Below, one piece after another: positions 34,134 through 43,856 of a DNA stretch of 64,000 nt. Source of the DNA: an uncultured Ilyobacter sp. (GTDB lineage: Bacteria; Fusobacteriota; Fusobacteriia; Fusobacteriales; Fusobacteriaceae); the NCBI RefSeq assembly GCF_963668085.1, contig NZ_OY764059.1, positions 372,001 to 436,000 of the forward strand, written 5' to 3'. The position numbers and the translations under genes were made by a program. Position 1 is the stretch's first letter; the number at the start of each line of letters is the position of its first letter. Below the pieces are notes generated by a model. It saw nothing but the letters and a program-made list of their open reading frames with translations, searched no databases and had not been told where the DNA came from.

Positions 34134-34632
34134 TTGAATTTATAGGGATTTGTTACTTTTCTCTTGAAAGAAAAGTACCCCAAGGGCATTTCCTCCCTTA
34201 GGTCAGGGCATAACCAAAAGTTCAAGCCTGTGAAAAATCAGCTAAATAACCTTGAAAATCCAATAGCAATGAGGATACTCAGAAAGCAAGTTTCTGAGAA
34301 CCATAAAATATACTCGTATAACTCGTTATTTTTTGGCTACTTGCTACGCTCAGACAGTCGATTTTTTCTAAGGATTTCACTGCGGTTATTCTTAACGCTG
34401 ATTTTGTCAATGGCATAAGAAAAAAGATCGAAAACCTCTCGCAAAAGAAATCGTATCTAGTTTTCATCTTAACTCTGTGAAACTCTCTCTTTTTCTCTGC
34501 GCAACATACACTTTTATGATGCTCTGTGGTCAAAAGGTTTTATCCTTATTCGTGTTAATTTTTTTGCCTTTTATCGGTTTTCATTCGTGACAAAATCTTT
34601 TGACTTTAATATTCTTGTAAATTCAGTAATTT
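34134..34632. repeat. 500-bp non-coding repeat, copy A
   Basis: This stretch aligns, in reverse complement, with 55659-56161 over nearly its whole length with a few dozen substitutions. Both ends carry recognisable borders: a hairpin TACTTTTCT / AGAAAAGTA near 34151-34176 on one side and CACGAAT-type motifs near 34550-34590 on the other. Short in-frame stretches exist but differ in length and have no ribosome site. It is an intergenic repeat without transposase. A small hairpin (34639-34651 with 34656-34668) follows just outside. Confidence 0.85.
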
Positions 34633-34745
34633 GTAGAGAAATATTTTAAGTGGCAACTTAAGATATTTTAATTAATAGTTTGGATAGAGGAAAGTTGTTC
34701 TGATATTATATATAAATAATAAGAGGACAAAAAGGAGAAAAAATT

Positions 34746-35492
34746 ATGTATGTAAAGCATAATGGGTATTTTGAGATAGAAGAATTTGAAAATAAGGGGA
34801 TAAAAGCTATATTTACAGGGAAAAAATACGGAGATGTAAAGGAGAATTTTTTTCTGTCACCTGAAAAAGAAAAAAATATAGAGGGATTTATGAAAAAATT
34901 TTCTATAGAGGGGAAAAAACTAGTGGCTGCAAAGCAGACACACTCTAAAAATATAGAGGATATTAGAGAGGAAAGCCCTCTATACTTTGAAGATGTAGAC
35001 GGCTTTATAACTGTTAGAAGAGATGTTGTCCTTTTTACAGTCCATGCAGACTGTCTGCCTATATATTTTTATGACATGAAAAAAAAGGTCATAGGGCTGT
35101 GTCACTCGGGATGGAAAGGAAGCTACCTTCAGATAGGAGAAGAGATTATAAAAAAGATGAAGGCAAGTTATGGGAGCTTGGAAAAAGATATCCTTGTGGG
35201 GGTAGGTATAGGGGCAGGTAAATGCTGCTATCAGGTGGGAGATGATTTTTACAGGGATTTTAAGGAGAAGTTTCCCTTTGATGTCATAGAGGCTTCTTTT
35301 GAAAGAAAATATGATGGATGGTATTTTGACAACGGTGAATTTAACTTTCAGATGATCATAAAAAGAGGGATTCTAGAAAAAAACATAGTAAAAAGCCGAG
35401 AGTGCACAGTTTGTAACAGAGAATTATTTTCATATAGAAGAGAGGGAAAGGATGCGGGAAGAAATGGTGCATTTATCTACTTTAAAGATTAA
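34746..35492 (+). CDS. YfiH/PgeF-type multicopper (purine nucleoside phosphorylase-like) protein
   Basis: A 248-residue cytoplasmic protein of the YfiH (LACC1) family. Metal and catalytic motifs are complete: TVHADCLPI near residue 97, CHSGWKGSY near 119, GAGKCCYQVGDD near 155 and a C-terminal ELFSYRREGKDAG. Members cleave purine nucleosides and edit peptidoglycan precursors. AAAAAGGAGA precedes the ATG. The next gene overlaps its 3' end by 41 bp, which suggests coupling. Confidence 0.92.
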   Translation: MYVKHNGYFEIEEFENKGIKAIFTGKKYGDVKENFFLSPEKEKNIEGFMKKFSIEGKKLVAAKQTHSKNIEDIREESPLYFEDVDGFITVRRDVVLFTVHADCLPIYFYDMKKKVIGLCHSGWKGSYLQIGEEIIKKMKASYGSLEKDILVGVGIGAGKCCYQVGDDFYRDFKEKFPFDVIEASFERKYDGWYFDNGEFNFQMIIKRGILEKNIVKSRECTVCNRELFSYRREGKDAGRNGAFIYFKD

Positions 35493-36045
35493 GGTAATTA
35501 TATTTTTTATGATAGCGGTAACAGGATGCAGCGCTTTACCTGAAGGTCGTAAATGGGAAGATGTGAGCTTTGTGATGTATCAGACGAATAAGCTAAAAAC
35601 CGGGGATATAATCGTAAAAAATAAAAAATTGGATCCTCTTTCCTGGTATGGACACGCGGCAGTTATGATTGACGACATGAATATAGGGGATTATCCTAAG
35701 TTTGGTGTGGGTTATTATGAAATTGACAGTTTTTCCTGGCTTTATGAAGAGAGAAAGGTGATGGTTTTTAGATATAGGGATTTTGATGAAGAATTCAAAG
35801 AAGTTTTTTTGAAAAATTTAGAAGGTCTAAAGGATAAGGGCTATTGGGTACCCTTAGATAAAAAAAATACCAAAGGTTTTTACTGTTCACAGTTTGTATG
35901 GTATCTTTACTGGAAAACGGCTAAGGATCTTGGCTATGAATTGGATCTTGATTCTGACCGTGGGATACTTGTAATGCCCTATGACTTTATAGGTTCTCCC
36001 TATTTAAAGCAGATATATTTTAGCGACATTTTAGAGGGGAACTAA
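35452..36045 (+). CDS. YiiX-like permuted NlpC/P60 lipoprotein
   Basis: A 197-residue exported protein. After an N-terminal hydrophobic stretch comes the lipobox VTGC (near residue 26). The permuted papain-like core has GDIIV near 51, the His of GHAAVMI near 68 and the catalytic Cys of GFYCSQFVWYLYW near 142, the pattern of YiiX/YebB proteins that act on acylated or amide bonds. The ATG at 35452 overlaps the previous gene; ATG 35464 is also possible. A terminator hairpin overlaps its end. Confidence 0.8.
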   Translation: MREEMVHLSTLKIKVIIFFMIAVTGCSALPEGRKWEDVSFVMYQTNKLKTGDIIVKNKKLDPLSWYGHAAVMIDDMNIGDYPKFGVGYYEIDSFSWLYEERKVMVFRYRDFDEEFKEVFLKNLEGLKDKGYWVPLDKKNTKGFYCSQFVWYLYWKTAKDLGYELDLDSDRGILVMPYDFIGSPYLKQIYFSDILEGN

Positions 36046-36059
36046 GCCCTCTTTTTTTA
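36033..36059 (+). terminator. Terminator after the YiiX-like gene
   Basis: AGAGGG (36033-36038) pairs with CCCTCT (36047-36052), then seven Ts. The stop codon is inside the loop. Confidence 0.8.
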
Positions 36060-36071
36060 TGGAGGTATGAT

Positions 36072-36503
36072 ATGAAGACATTTGTATTTATAATATTTTT
36101 TATTTTTGTTACTGCTCTCTTTGGCCGGAACTATTCAGAATTACAGGAGTGGAGAGAGAAAAAACTCCCTATGGACATAAAAAAAGGGGTCCAGGTGGAG
36201 GTCTATGATTTTGAGTCTAGAAAGGGGATGAAGTATGAGTACCCTGCAGTAAATATAAGGGTTCACAACCGAGGCAGTTATGTAGTAGAAGACCTTGCAG
36301 TTACTATATGGTTTTGGAAAAACGAGGGTGTATATCTAAAGGAGCTGGTTTTAATAGGAGAAAAGGGGGAATATAGAAAAAAACTGTTTTCTGGTGAGGA
36401 GAAGTACATGCCTAGCGAAAGAAGATATTATAATTTTAAAGATATTAGGTTTGAAGATATAAAAAGAATTGAAATAGAGGTAACAGGGATGAAAGTCAGG
36501 TAG
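36072..36503 (+). CDS. Secreted protein of unknown function
   Basis: A 143-residue protein with a signal peptide (MKTFVFIIFFIFVTALFG) and a single small domain predicted as a beta-sandwich: VNIRVHNRGSYVVEDLAVTI followed by WFWKNEGVYLKELVLIGE. The pattern of conserved N-x-G and alternating hydrophobics resembles FxLYD-type extracytoplasmic domains, but I cannot assign a family. ATGGAGG precedes the ATG. It follows the YiiX-like gene by 26 bp across a terminator. Confidence 0.65.
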   Translation: MKTFVFIIFFIFVTALFGRNYSELQEWREKKLPMDIKKGVQVEVYDFESRKGMKYEYPAVNIRVHNRGSYVVEDLAVTIWFWKNEGVYLKELVLIGEKGEYRKKLFSGEEKYMPSERRYYNFKDIRFEDIKRIEIEVTGMKVR

Positions 36504-36535
36504 TTGTGCACTAATGGTTTAAAATATTCAAAAAC

Positions 36536-36594
36536 TTGACACGAGTCATTTTTCATAGTAGAAATTATTGTAGATCAAATGTAAGGGTTTACAA
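36536..36594 (+). promoter_or_regulatory. rbs promoter with RbsR-type operator
   Basis: TTGACA (36536-36541), 17-nt spacer, TAGAAA (36559-36564). TGTAAGGGTTTACA (36580-36593) lies downstream of the start and ahead of the ribosome site; its pattern TGTAANNGTTTACA recurs before rbsK, as expected for a LacI-family autoregulator. Confidence 0.7.
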
Positions 36595-36609
36595 AATAGG
36601 AGGGATCCC

Positions 36610-37632
36610 ATGAAGATGTCAGACATAGCTGAAAAAGCAGGAGTTTCCATAGCTACTGTTTCAAGGGTTATAAATGAAGATAAAAATGTAAAAGACTCTA
36701 CCAGGGAAAAAATCCTCAAAATAATAGAGGAGTGCGACTATACTCCCAGTGCCATAGCAAGGAACCTTTCAAGAAAGGACAACAACACTATAGGGGTAGT
36801 GGTTCCCGATATATCAAATCCATATTTTTCAGAAATGGTAGAGGGGATAAGCGAGGTAATAGACAGAGAAAACCTAAATATATTAATTTATAATACCAAT
36901 GATAAGATAGAAAAAGAGCAGAAATCACTTCAGATGCTGCTAGAACAGAGAATAAAAGGTCTAGTAATAACAGTAACCAGCGAAAGCTATGAGAAGGGGA
37001 AGAATTATCTAGATAAATTTGTAAAGGAGAAAATACCTGTGGTTCTTGCAGACAGGGATATCAAGTATTCTAGCATGGACTGTGTTTTTATAGACAATAT
37101 AGGTGGTGCACATAAGGGAGTCTCGGTACTCATTGAAAACGGTCATAAAGAGATCGCTATCATAACAGGTCCCCTTGGATCTAAGCCAGGTAGGGACAGG
37201 TTGAGAGGATACCAAAACGCCCTTTCTGAAAATGGTATAGAGGTTATAGAGGGAAATATCTATGAGGGAGATTTTCAGATGGAATCAGGATATAAGCTGG
37301 GGAAGGAGATACTAGGCAGAAAGAAAAGACCTACGGCGGTTTTTATATCAAACAATCAGATGACTCTAGGATTCTTTAAGGCTATGAACGAAATGAAGCT
37401 ATCCACTCCAAAAAATATTGCGGTGCTGTCTTTTGACAGAGTTGAAATATTAGATATATTTGATATCAAACTCACTACTGTTTCTGCCTCAGTGAGGGAG
37501 TTAGGGATGAGATCTGCAGAAATGCTTTTAGACAGAATAAGAAGTAAAGACAAAGATATAAGTCAAAAGACGATACTTCAGACAGTCTTAGACATAAAGG
37601 GATCTGAAAAAAACGTATGCAGGAAAAAATAA
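36610..37632 (+). CDS. rbsR: LacI-family ribose operon repressor
   Basis: A 340-residue regulator. Residues 3-22 are the helix-turn-helix (MSDIAEKAGVSIATVSRVIN), followed by the hinge helix (PSAIARNLSRK) and a periplasmic-binding-protein-like domain from about 61 (TIGVVVPDISNPYFSEMVEG). The neighbouring rbsK-D-A-C-B genes identify ribose as the likely inducer. AGGAGGGA precedes the ATG. Autoregulation through 36580 and control of rbsK through 37633 are inferred. Confidence 0.9.
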   Translation: MKMSDIAEKAGVSIATVSRVINEDKNVKDSTREKILKIIEECDYTPSAIARNLSRKDNNTIGVVVPDISNPYFSEMVEGISEVIDRENLNILIYNTNDKIEKEQKSLQMLLEQRIKGLVITVTSESYEKGKNYLDKFVKEKIPVVLADRDIKYSSMDCVFIDNIGGAHKGVSVLIENGHKEIAIITGPLGSKPGRDRLRGYQNALSENGIEVIEGNIYEGDFQMESGYKLGKEILGRKKRPTAVFISNNQMTLGFFKAMNEMKLSTPKNIAVLSFDRVEILDIFDIKLTTVSASVRELGMRSAEMLLDRIRSKDKDISQKTILQTVLDIKGSEKNVCRKK

Positions 37633-37648
37633 TTGTAATAGTTTACAA
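37633..37648. promoter_or_regulatory. Second RbsR-type operator at rbsK
   Basis: TTGTAATAGTTTACAA overlaps the rbsR stop region and the ribosome site of rbsK. It shares TGTAANNGTTTACA with 36580-36593. Confidence 0.6.
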
Positions 37649-37657
37649 GGAGGTAAA

Positions 37658-38575
37658 ATGGGTAAAATACTGGTAGTGGGAAGTATAAATATGGATCTTG
37701 TAACAAGAGCCTTTAAATCACCAAGGATAGGAGAGACAATTTTAGGAAAAGACTTCAAACAGATACCAGGAGGAAAGGGAGCCAACCAGGCTGTTGCCGT
37801 GGCCAGGCTAGGATCAGATGTGTCGTTGATCGGAATGGTAGGTGAAGACTCCTTTGGAGATACTCTGCTCTCTGTTATAAAAAAAGACGGGGTTGATATC
37901 TCTGGTGTGGGAAGGTGCAGGGACAGATCTACAGGTATAGCTACCATAGTTGTAGATGACGATGCCAATAACTCGATAATAGTGGTCCCAGGTGCCAACT
38001 TTGAAATAAAAAAAGAGGATATAGACGCAAACATTAAACTTTATGAGAATTCTGAAATAGTTGTACATCAGCTAGAGACCCCTTTAGACATTGTAGAGTA
38101 CTCTCTGAAAATAAGTAAAAAACTAGGGAAGACAACTATACTGAATCCAGCACCTGCAAAAGCAATGTCAGATGAGATAATAAAAAATGTAGATTATCTT
38201 ATTCCTAACGAGACTGAATTAGAGCTCCTCTCAGGGGTTCCTGTGAAAACCAAGGAGGATATTCTCAAGGCTTGCCGAAAAATTATGACAAAAGGTGTAA
38301 AGAAACTAATAGTCACCTTAGGGTCTAAGGGTGCAATTTATGTAGATGGCGAAGGCACTAGAGAATTTGGGGTGTATAAGGTAGATGCAGTAGATACTAC
38401 TGCTGCAGGAGATTCATTTATTGGCGGTTTTACAGCAGCTCTTTCTAAGGGAGAGTCTATCGAAAAGGCCATGGATTTTGCCGCAAAGGTAGGAGCAATC
38501 ACGGTGACGAGAGAGGGAGCTCAGACTTCACTCCCTACACTGGATGAGGTTATGAATTTCAAAGGAGTGATTTAA
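37658..38575 (+). CDS. rbsK: Ribokinase
   Basis: A 305-residue PfkB-family kinase that phosphorylates ribose at O5. It has VVGSINMDLV at the N-terminus, the ribose-binding GGKGANQAVAVARLG near residue 40 and the anion-hole/catalytic DTTAAGDSFIGGF near 246. AAGGAGG precedes the ATG. The stop codon touches the rbsD start, so translation is coupled. Full length. Confidence 0.96.
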   Translation: MGKILVVGSINMDLVTRAFKSPRIGETILGKDFKQIPGGKGANQAVAVARLGSDVSLIGMVGEDSFGDTLLSVIKKDGVDISGVGRCRDRSTGIATIVVDDDANNSIIVVPGANFEIKKEDIDANIKLYENSEIVVHQLETPLDIVEYSLKISKKLGKTTILNPAPAKAMSDEIIKNVDYLIPNETELELLSGVPVKTKEDILKACRKIMTKGVKKLIVTLGSKGAIYVDGEGTREFGVYKVDAVDTTAAGDSFIGGFTAALSKGESIEKAMDFAAKVGAITVTREGAQTSLPTLDEVMNFKGVI

Positions 38576-38983
38576 GTGAAAAAAATGAGGCTTCTAAACA
38601 GTGAAATATCATATGAGATAGCCAAACTTGGACACACGGATCATATATGTATAGGGGATGCAGGCTTACCTATTCCAGATGGAGTAAAGAGGATAGATAT
38701 AGCCCTAGAGAGAAATATACCTACTTTCATGGGAACTCTAGATGTGGTGCTAGATGAGATGCAGGTGGAAGAGGTAATAATAGCCTCTGAAATGAAGAAG
38801 GTGAGTCCGGAACTTTACACAGACCTTCTAGAGCTGCTAAATAAAAAATGTCAGGGAGTTAGAATAGAAGAGTATCCCCATTTACAACTGAAAAAGGCTA
38901 CTCAAGAGTCAAAGGCGATAATAAGAACGGGAGAGTGCACTCCTTATGCAAATATTATTTTGAAGTCAGGTGTGGCATTTTAG
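38576..38983 (+). CDS. rbsD: D-ribose pyranase
   Basis: A 135-residue protein converting beta-pyranose to furanose ribose before phosphorylation. LLNSEISYEIAKLGHTDHI carries the catalytic His, and DAGLPIPDGVKRID and the C-terminal ECTPYANIIL are family hallmarks. The start is GTG 38576, directly after the rbsK stop and behind AAAGGAG; ATG 38585 is less likely because the family keeps the MKK start. Confidence 0.95.
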   Translation: MKKMRLLNSEISYEIAKLGHTDHICIGDAGLPIPDGVKRIDIALERNIPTFMGTLDVVLDEMQVEEVIIASEMKKVSPELYTDLLELLNKKCQGVRIEEYPHLQLKKATQESKAIIRTGECTPYANIILKSGVAF

Positions 38984-39000
38984 TCTGGAGGTAAGCTCAG

Positions 39001-40503
39001 GTGAAAAAGAAAATATTGGAACTTCAAGAGATGGTAAAAACCTTCCCGGGAGTCAAGGCATTAAACGGCGCAAGTCTGAATCTTTACCAGGGGCGTGTCA
39101 TGGCTCTACTAGGTGAAAATGGTGCAGGAAAGTCTACTCTCATAAAGGTGATGACAGGAATATACAAAAGAGACAGCGGAAAAATGACCCTCTATGGGGA
39201 AGATGTTGAATTTTACGGCCCCAAAGAATCACAAAATGCTGGAATAGCAATAATACACCAAGAGCTAAATCTCATATCTAATCTCACTATTGCAGAAAAT
39301 ATATTTCTAGGAAGGGAAAAAACCAGTTTTGGAAAAATAGACTGGAAAGAAATGTATAGTGATGCAGATAAACTGTTAAAAAAACTAAAGGTAAAACATA
39401 CGTCTAAAGAGCTGGTGGGAAATCTCAGTGTGGGAGAGCAGCAGATGATAGAGATAGCAAAGGCTATGTCGCAGGATGCAAAAATAATAGTGATGGACGA
39501 ACCTACAGACGCCCTCACAGATAAAGAGACTGAGAGCTTATTTGGTGTGATAAGAGAGCTTATAGGGGAGAATAAAAGTATAGTCTATATTTCACATAGG
39601 CTCAAGGAGGTATTTGAGATATGTGACGATGTGACTATAATGAGAGACGGTAAATTTATATCTGAAAAAGAGGTAAAAGATATAACTGAAGACCAGATAA
39701 TAGAAAGTATGGTAGGAAGGAAACTAGAGGAGCAGATGCCTAGAGTAGAGGTTGAGCCAGGACCTATAAGCCTAGAGGTGAAAAACCTAAAGGGAGACTA
39801 TGTAAATGATGTTAGCTTTACTCTACGAGAGGGAGAGATTCTAGGGGTTGCAGGTCTCATGGGATCAGGCAGGACTGAGCTGGCTAAGACTATCTACGGT
39901 TTTTATAAGCTTACCTCTGGGACAATTCTCGTAGGTGGAAAAGAGGTTAAAATAAATTCTCCAGAGGAGGGGCTAAAAAATAAAATAGCCTATGTGCCTG
40001 AAGACAGAAAGAAAGAGGGGCTGATACTTGGGCTTTCTGTAAAGGAAAACATGAGTATATCTTCCTTGGAGAAATTTGAGAGTAATTTAAAAAGCCTAAA
40101 TAGAAAGGATGAAAAAGATCTGGTGGATTCTTATATCTCAAGGTTTAATATAAAGACTCCGGGAATGAATCAGATCATCAAAAACCTAAGCGGAGGAAAT
40201 CAGCAAAAAGTGGCCATAGCCAAGGCCCTCATGACTGGACCGAAAATATTGATTTTGGATGAGCCTACTCGCGGGGTGGATGTGGGAGCTAAAAAAGAGA
40301 TATACGACCTTATAAATGAACTGAAAAAACTCGGAATGAGCATACTAATGATATCCTCTGAAATGGTTGAGGTAATAGGGCTAAGCGACAGGATAATGGT
40401 TATGCATGAAAAAAGTGTAACTGGAATGTTTTCGGCTGAAGATGCCAGTCAGGAAAAAATAATGAGGTGTGCCGTGGGGCTAAAGGAGGATAGTGATGAA
40501 TAA
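39001..40503 (+). CDS. rbsA: Ribose ABC transporter ATP-binding protein
   Basis: A 500-residue protein with two fused ATPase domains. The first has Walker [10 protein letters not shown] (near residue 39), signature LSVGEQQ and Walker [11 protein letters not shown]. The second has the degenerate [25 protein letters not shown] and [13 protein letters not shown]. This is the standard sugar-importer arrangement. GTG start behind CTGGAGG. It overlaps rbsC by 8 bp. Confidence 0.96.
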   Translation: MKKKILELQEMVKTFPGVKALNGASLNLYQGRVMALLGENGAGKSTLIKVMTGIYKRDSGKMTLYGEDVEFYGPKESQNAGIAIIHQELNLISNLTIAENIFLGREKTSFGKIDWKEMYSDADKLLKKLKVKHTSKELVGNLSVGEQQMIEIAKAMSQDAKIIVMDEPTDALTDKETESLFGVIRELIGENKSIVYISHRLKEVFEICDDVTIMRDGKFISEKEVKDITEDQIIESMVGRKLEEQMPRVEVEPGPISLEVKNLKGDYVNDVSFTLREGEILGVAGLMGSGRTELAKTIYGFYKLTSGTILVGGKEVKINSPEEGLKNKIAYVPEDRKKEGLILGLSVKENMSISSLEKFESNLKSLNRKDEKDLVDSYISRFNIKTPGMNQIIKNLSGGNQQKVAIAKALMTGPKILILDEPTRGVDVGAKKEIYDLINELKKLGMSILMISSEMVEVIGLSDRIMVMHEKSVTGMFSAEDASQEKIMRCAVGLKEDSDE

Positions 40504-41464
40504 TCAAACAACATTGGAGCCGACTCAAAAGAAAAGCTTTATTTTACTGAGAAACAAACCATTTATAGGGCTTTTGATATTTGCAGTCTTGGTATCCTTT
40601 ATGAATCCAAGATTTCTTTCTACGGCTAATATGCTAAATGTGCTGAGACAGACCTCTATAAATGCCATAATTTCAGCGGGGATGACCTTTGTAATCTTAA
40701 CAGGGGGAATAGACCTTTCAGTGGGTTCCATCCTTGCCTTTTGCGGAGCCATATCTGCTAGCCTAATGGCATCAGGTCAGAATGCCTTTTTAGCCATTGC
40801 TGTGTCCTTGGTTATAGGTGGGATTATTGGAATGCTGAGCGGAATGTTTATAAGCTATGGTAAACTTCAGGCATTTATTACAACTCTAGTAACTATGACC
40901 CTTATGAGGGGGGCGACCCTGGTATTTACTGACGGGAAACCTATATCCATAGGATTTGGAGACAACACCTCATTGTTTGGGAGTATAGGGGCTGGAAACA
41001 TATTAGGAATTCCTACTCCCATATACATTATGGCAGTTGTGTACGGAGTATCTTACTATGTACTCAACCATACAAAGTTTGGTCGGTATGTATATGCCGT
41101 TGGAGGAAATGAAGAGGCCACTAAGCTGTCTGGTATAAATGTAGACAGGGTAAAGACCAAGGTTTATGCCATCAGCGGAGTATTATCTGCTTTGGCTGGA
41201 ATAGTTGTAACAGCCAGGCTGTTTTCTGCCCAGCCGACTGCTGGAAGCGGATATGAACTAGATGCCATAGCGGCAGTTGTACTAGGAGGGACAAGTCTTG
41301 CAGGAGGGATAGGAAGGATAACAGGGACAATCACAGGGGCTCTTATTATAGGGGTCTTAGGAAATGCTCTTAATCTACTAAATGTATCTTCATACTACCA
41401 GCTTATGATAAAGGCATTGGTTATATTAGCAGCGGTACTAATGGATAGAAAGTCCAAAAAATAA
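40496..41464 (+). CDS. rbsC: Ribose ABC transporter permease
   Basis: A 322-residue permease of about ten helices. [21 protein letters not shown] near residue 62 (the EAA-like ribose permease signature), [18 protein letters not shown] and the C-terminal [18 protein letters not shown] are diagnostic. ATG 40496 has AAAGGAGGA upstream, while GTG 40493 would be too close to it. Forms the membrane channel for RbsA and RbsB. Confidence 0.95.
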   Translation: MNNQTTLEPTQKKSFILLRNKPFIGLLIFAVLVSFMNPRFLSTANMLNVLRQTSINAIISAGMTFVILTGGIDLSVGSILAFCGAISASLMASGQNAFLAIAVSLVIGGIIGMLSGMFISYGKLQAFITTLVTMTLMRGATLVFTDGKPISIGFGDNTSLFGSIGAGNILGIPTPIYIMAVVYGVSYYVLNHTKFGRYVYAVGGNEEATKLSGINVDRVKTKVYAISGVLSALAGIVVTARLFSAQPTAGSGYELDAIAAVVLGGTSLAGGIGRITGTITGALIIGVLGNALNLLNVSSYYQLMIKALVILAAVLMDRKSKK

Positions 41465-41482
41465 AAAACAGGGAGGAAAAAA

Positions 41483-42376
41483 ATGAAAAAGATTATTACT
41501 CTGATCACAGTTTTATTGATGGTTGTTTTAACTGGCTGCGGTGAGAAAAAAGCTCCAGAAGCAGAAGCTACAGGCAGAGTCGGTCTGGTAGTATCTACTC
41601 TAAACAATCCGTTTTTTGTTACTTTAAAAGAAGGAGCCGAGGCAAAGGCTAGCGAGATGGGAATGGAGATTATTATTCTAGACTCTCAGAATGACCCTGC
41701 AAAAGAGCTGGCAAATGTAGAGGATCTAATTGTGAAAGGAGTAGATGTAATTCTCATAAACCCTACAGATTCTGATGCAGTGGCAAGGGCAGTTATGGCT
41801 GCCAACAGCAGTAAAATACCTGTAATTACCCTGGACAGGGGGGCAAACGGAGGAGATGTAGTAACTCACATAGCTTCTGATAACGTGGCAGGTGGAAAAA
41901 TGGCAGGAGAATTTATAGTTGAAAAAATCGGAAAAGATGGAAAAGTTGTGGAACTTCAAGGTATTCCTGGAACTACTGCTGCAAGAGACAGAGGAAAAGG
42001 ATTCAATGAAGCTGCTGCAAACAACATAACTGTAGTGGCACAGCAAGCTGCTGATTTTGACAGAACTAAAGGACTAAATGTAATGGAGAATATACTTCAA
42101 GCAGTTCCTGAGATAGATGCGGTGTTTGCACATAATGATGAGATGGCTTTAGGGGCATTAAAGGCTATAGAGGGAAGTGGAAGAGATATACTAGTTGTAG
42201 GATTTGACGCCACAGATGATGCAGTAAATGCTGTAGAAGCTGGAACTCTCGCAGCAACAGTAGCACAGCAGCCGTCTATGATAGGAGCTATGGGAGTAGA
42301 AACTGCTTCAATGGTAATAAAAGGCGAAACAGCACCTGAATTTATTCCAGTAGAATTAAAATTAGTTACAAAGTAA
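41483..42376 (+). CDS. rbsB: Ribose-binding lipoprotein
   Basis: A 297-residue binding protein. The signal ends in lipobox LTGC near residue 17, so it is membrane-anchored. The fold is sugar-binding type [20 protein letters not shown], later [26 protein letters not shown] and [12 protein letters not shown], which match ribose ligands. GGGAGGA precedes the ATG. A terminator at 42385 ends the operon. Confidence 0.95.
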   Translation: MKKIITLITVLLMVVLTGCGEKKAPEAEATGRVGLVVSTLNNPFFVTLKEGAEAKASEMGMEIIILDSQNDPAKELANVEDLIVKGVDVILINPTDSDAVARAVMAANSSKIPVITLDRGANGGDVVTHIASDNVAGGKMAGEFIVEKIGKDGKVVELQGIPGTTAARDRGKGFNEAAANNITVVAQQAADFDRTKGLNVMENILQAVPEIDAVFAHNDEMALGALKAIEGSGRDILVVGFDATDDAVNAVEAGTLAATVAQQPSMIGAMGVETASMVIKGETAPEFIPVELKLVTK

Positions 42377-42384
42377 ATTATGTT

Positions 42385-42414
42385 AAAGCCTTCTGATTCA
42401 GAGGGCTTTTTCTT
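42385..42414 (+). terminator. Terminator of the rbs operon
   Basis: AAAGCCTTCTGA and TCAGAGGGCTTT (42385-42409) form a G-U-containing stem of up to 12 bp, followed by TTCTTTT. Confidence 0.82.
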
Positions 42415-42419
42415 TTGTT

Positions 42420-42600
42420 CACAGAGGGCACAGAGAAAAAAAGTGAATTTCACAGAAGAGATTGATAGAAAATTTTAAAAGATTTTATCACGAATGGACA
42501 CTAATGAAAGATAAAAAATGACACGAATAAAGAGAAGAGTTTTTTTGTCGCGGAGAAAGAATATAAAATTTCTGAGAAGTGAGAGTAAAATTATAAATTT
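42420..42600. repeat. Degenerate fragment of the 500-bp repeat family
   Basis: The stretch around 42474-42560 (GATTTTATCACGAATGG, then ACACGAATAAAGAG) aligns with the CACGAAT portion of the repeats at 34134 and 55659, in the same orientation as 55659. The CACAGAG-rich part before it also resembles their middle. No gene is seen from 42413 to 42742. Confidence 0.5.
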
Positions 42601-42742
42601 TTTTCAAAAGGGTTTATATCTTTTTTCTCATCATTGAAATATATGCCTCTAGAATGACCTGTGGTAGAAAATAATCTATAATAATTTTAGGGGTTTATTA
42701 TCTTGGGATAAGGGTATATAATCTAAATTAGAGGTGATAAAG

Positions 42743-43456
42743 ATGTACGAAGAGTTGAAAAATATAATAAAAAAAAGCAGTAATATAGTTTTTTTTGGAG
42801 GGGCAGGTGTTTCTACAGAGAGCAATATTCCTGATTTCAGAAGTGCAAAGGGACTTTATGCCCACTCACCAGAATACCTTTTAAGCAGAACCTACTTTGA
42901 CAACAATACTGAAGAATTTTATAAATTTTATAAAGAAAATCTTATCTTTAAAAATGCCGAGCCCAATGATGCTCATTATGCCCTGGCAAAACTTGAAAAA
43001 CTCGGGAAGTTAAAGGCTGTGATAACACAGAATATAGACGGACTTCATCAAAAGGCAGGAAGCAAAAAAGTTTATGAACTTCACGGAAGTGTAATAAGAA
43101 ATTACTGTATGAGTTGCAATGAGTATCACGACCTTGATTATATTATCGGCTATCATGAAGCTGTTCCGAAATGCAGAAAATGTGGTGGAGTAGTCAAACC
43201 TGACGTGACATTATATGAAGAGATGCTAGACATGGATGTTTTTAGTGGGGCCATTGACTGCATATCCAAGGCAGATGTACTCATAGTGGGAGGGACATCT
43301 CTCGTGGTTTATCCTGCTGCCTCACTGGTGGAATATTACAAGGGGAATAAACTGGTCTTGATCAATAAAGGTGCAACTTCATATGACAGTAAGGCATCGT
43401 TGGTTATAGACGCTCGTATAGGGGAGGTATTGAAGGAGGCTACTAAAGAACTTTAA
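42743..43456 (+). CDS. cobB: Sirtuin NAD-dependent protein deacylase
   Basis: A 237-residue SIR2 protein. NAD-binding GGAGVSTESNIPDFRS (near residue 19), TQNIDGLHQKAG, the catalytic His in ELHGSV and the zinc site CMSCN...CRKC are complete. It removes acyl groups from lysines, often tuning acetyl-CoA enzymes. I use ATG 42743 behind GAGGTGAT; GTG 42734 overlaps that ribosome site. Monocistronic with a terminator at 43475. Confidence 0.95.
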   Translation: MYEELKNIIKKSSNIVFFGGAGVSTESNIPDFRSAKGLYAHSPEYLLSRTYFDNNTEEFYKFYKENLIFKNAEPNDAHYALAKLEKLGKLKAVITQNIDGLHQKAGSKKVYELHGSVIRNYCMSCNEYHDLDYIIGYHEAVPKCRKCGGVVKPDVTLYEEMLDMDVFSGAIDCISKADVLIVGGTSLVVYPAASLVEYYKGNKLVLINKGATSYDSKASLVIDARIGEVLKEATKEL

Positions 43457-43474
43457 ATCGTAGTTTTTGACTAA

Positions 43475-43510
43475 AAAAGATTACCACTTTGAATCAAGGG
43501 GTAATCTTTT
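43475..43510. terminator. Bidirectional terminator between cobB and ywbE
   Basis: AAAAGATTACC (43475-43485) pairs with GGTAATCTTTT (43500-43510) between convergent genes. Confidence 0.85.
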
Positions 43511-43534
43511 TCTTTATGTTATAGTTATTGATTT

Positions 43535-43729
43535 TTAATCTATTATTTCCTGAACTCTTCCCACGTCACCACTAGTGAGACGGACTTTGATTCCGTGTGG
43601 GTGATTAGGGGAGTTTGTAAGGATATCTTTGACAATTCCTTCGGTTAATTTACCGGTTCTTTGATCTTTTTTTAAGACAATCTTAACCTTGATACCTGGT
43701 TTTATATTTGCTCTTTTTTTTCCATCCAT
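43535..43729 (-). CDS. YwbE-family small protein
   Basis: A 64-residue basic protein. Sequence RANIKPGIKVKIVLKKDQRTG then LTEGIVKDILTNSPNHPHGI and VGRVQEIID is the YwbE (DUF2196) domain. It is a short beta-barrel of unknown function, found in many bacteria. Its start is the ATG at 43729, behind CCTAAGTG-poor sequence, so the ribosome site (GGAG at about 43740) is only fair. It is monocistronic. Confidence 0.88.
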   Translation of the reverse strand: MDGKKRANIKPGIKVKIVLKKDQRTGKLTEGIVKDILTNSPNHPHGIKVRLTSGDVGRVQEIID

Positions 43730-43818
43730 AGTATTTTATTCTCCTAAGTGAGATGGCCAATTAGCCATTTATTTTTGATTTTAGTATAACACAGTTGAAT
43801 ACCAGCAACAAGAAATAA

Positions 43819-43849
43819 AAAAGGATCTGTCTTTCAAACAGGTCCTTTT
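43819..43849 (-). terminator. Terminator of the LA_2272-like gene at 43857
   Basis: AAAAGGATCTGT (43819-43830) pairs with ACAGGTCCTTTT (43838-43849) with one G-U. Confidence 0.82.
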
Positions 43850-43856
43850 ATCATTA

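Noticed and set aside
34164..34418. Open frame inside repeat copy A with a similar frame in copy B (55811-56128)
   Set aside because: The two frames resemble each other only because the DNA is repeated. They differ in length, have no ribosome site and a low-complexity composition, so I treat them as non-coding.
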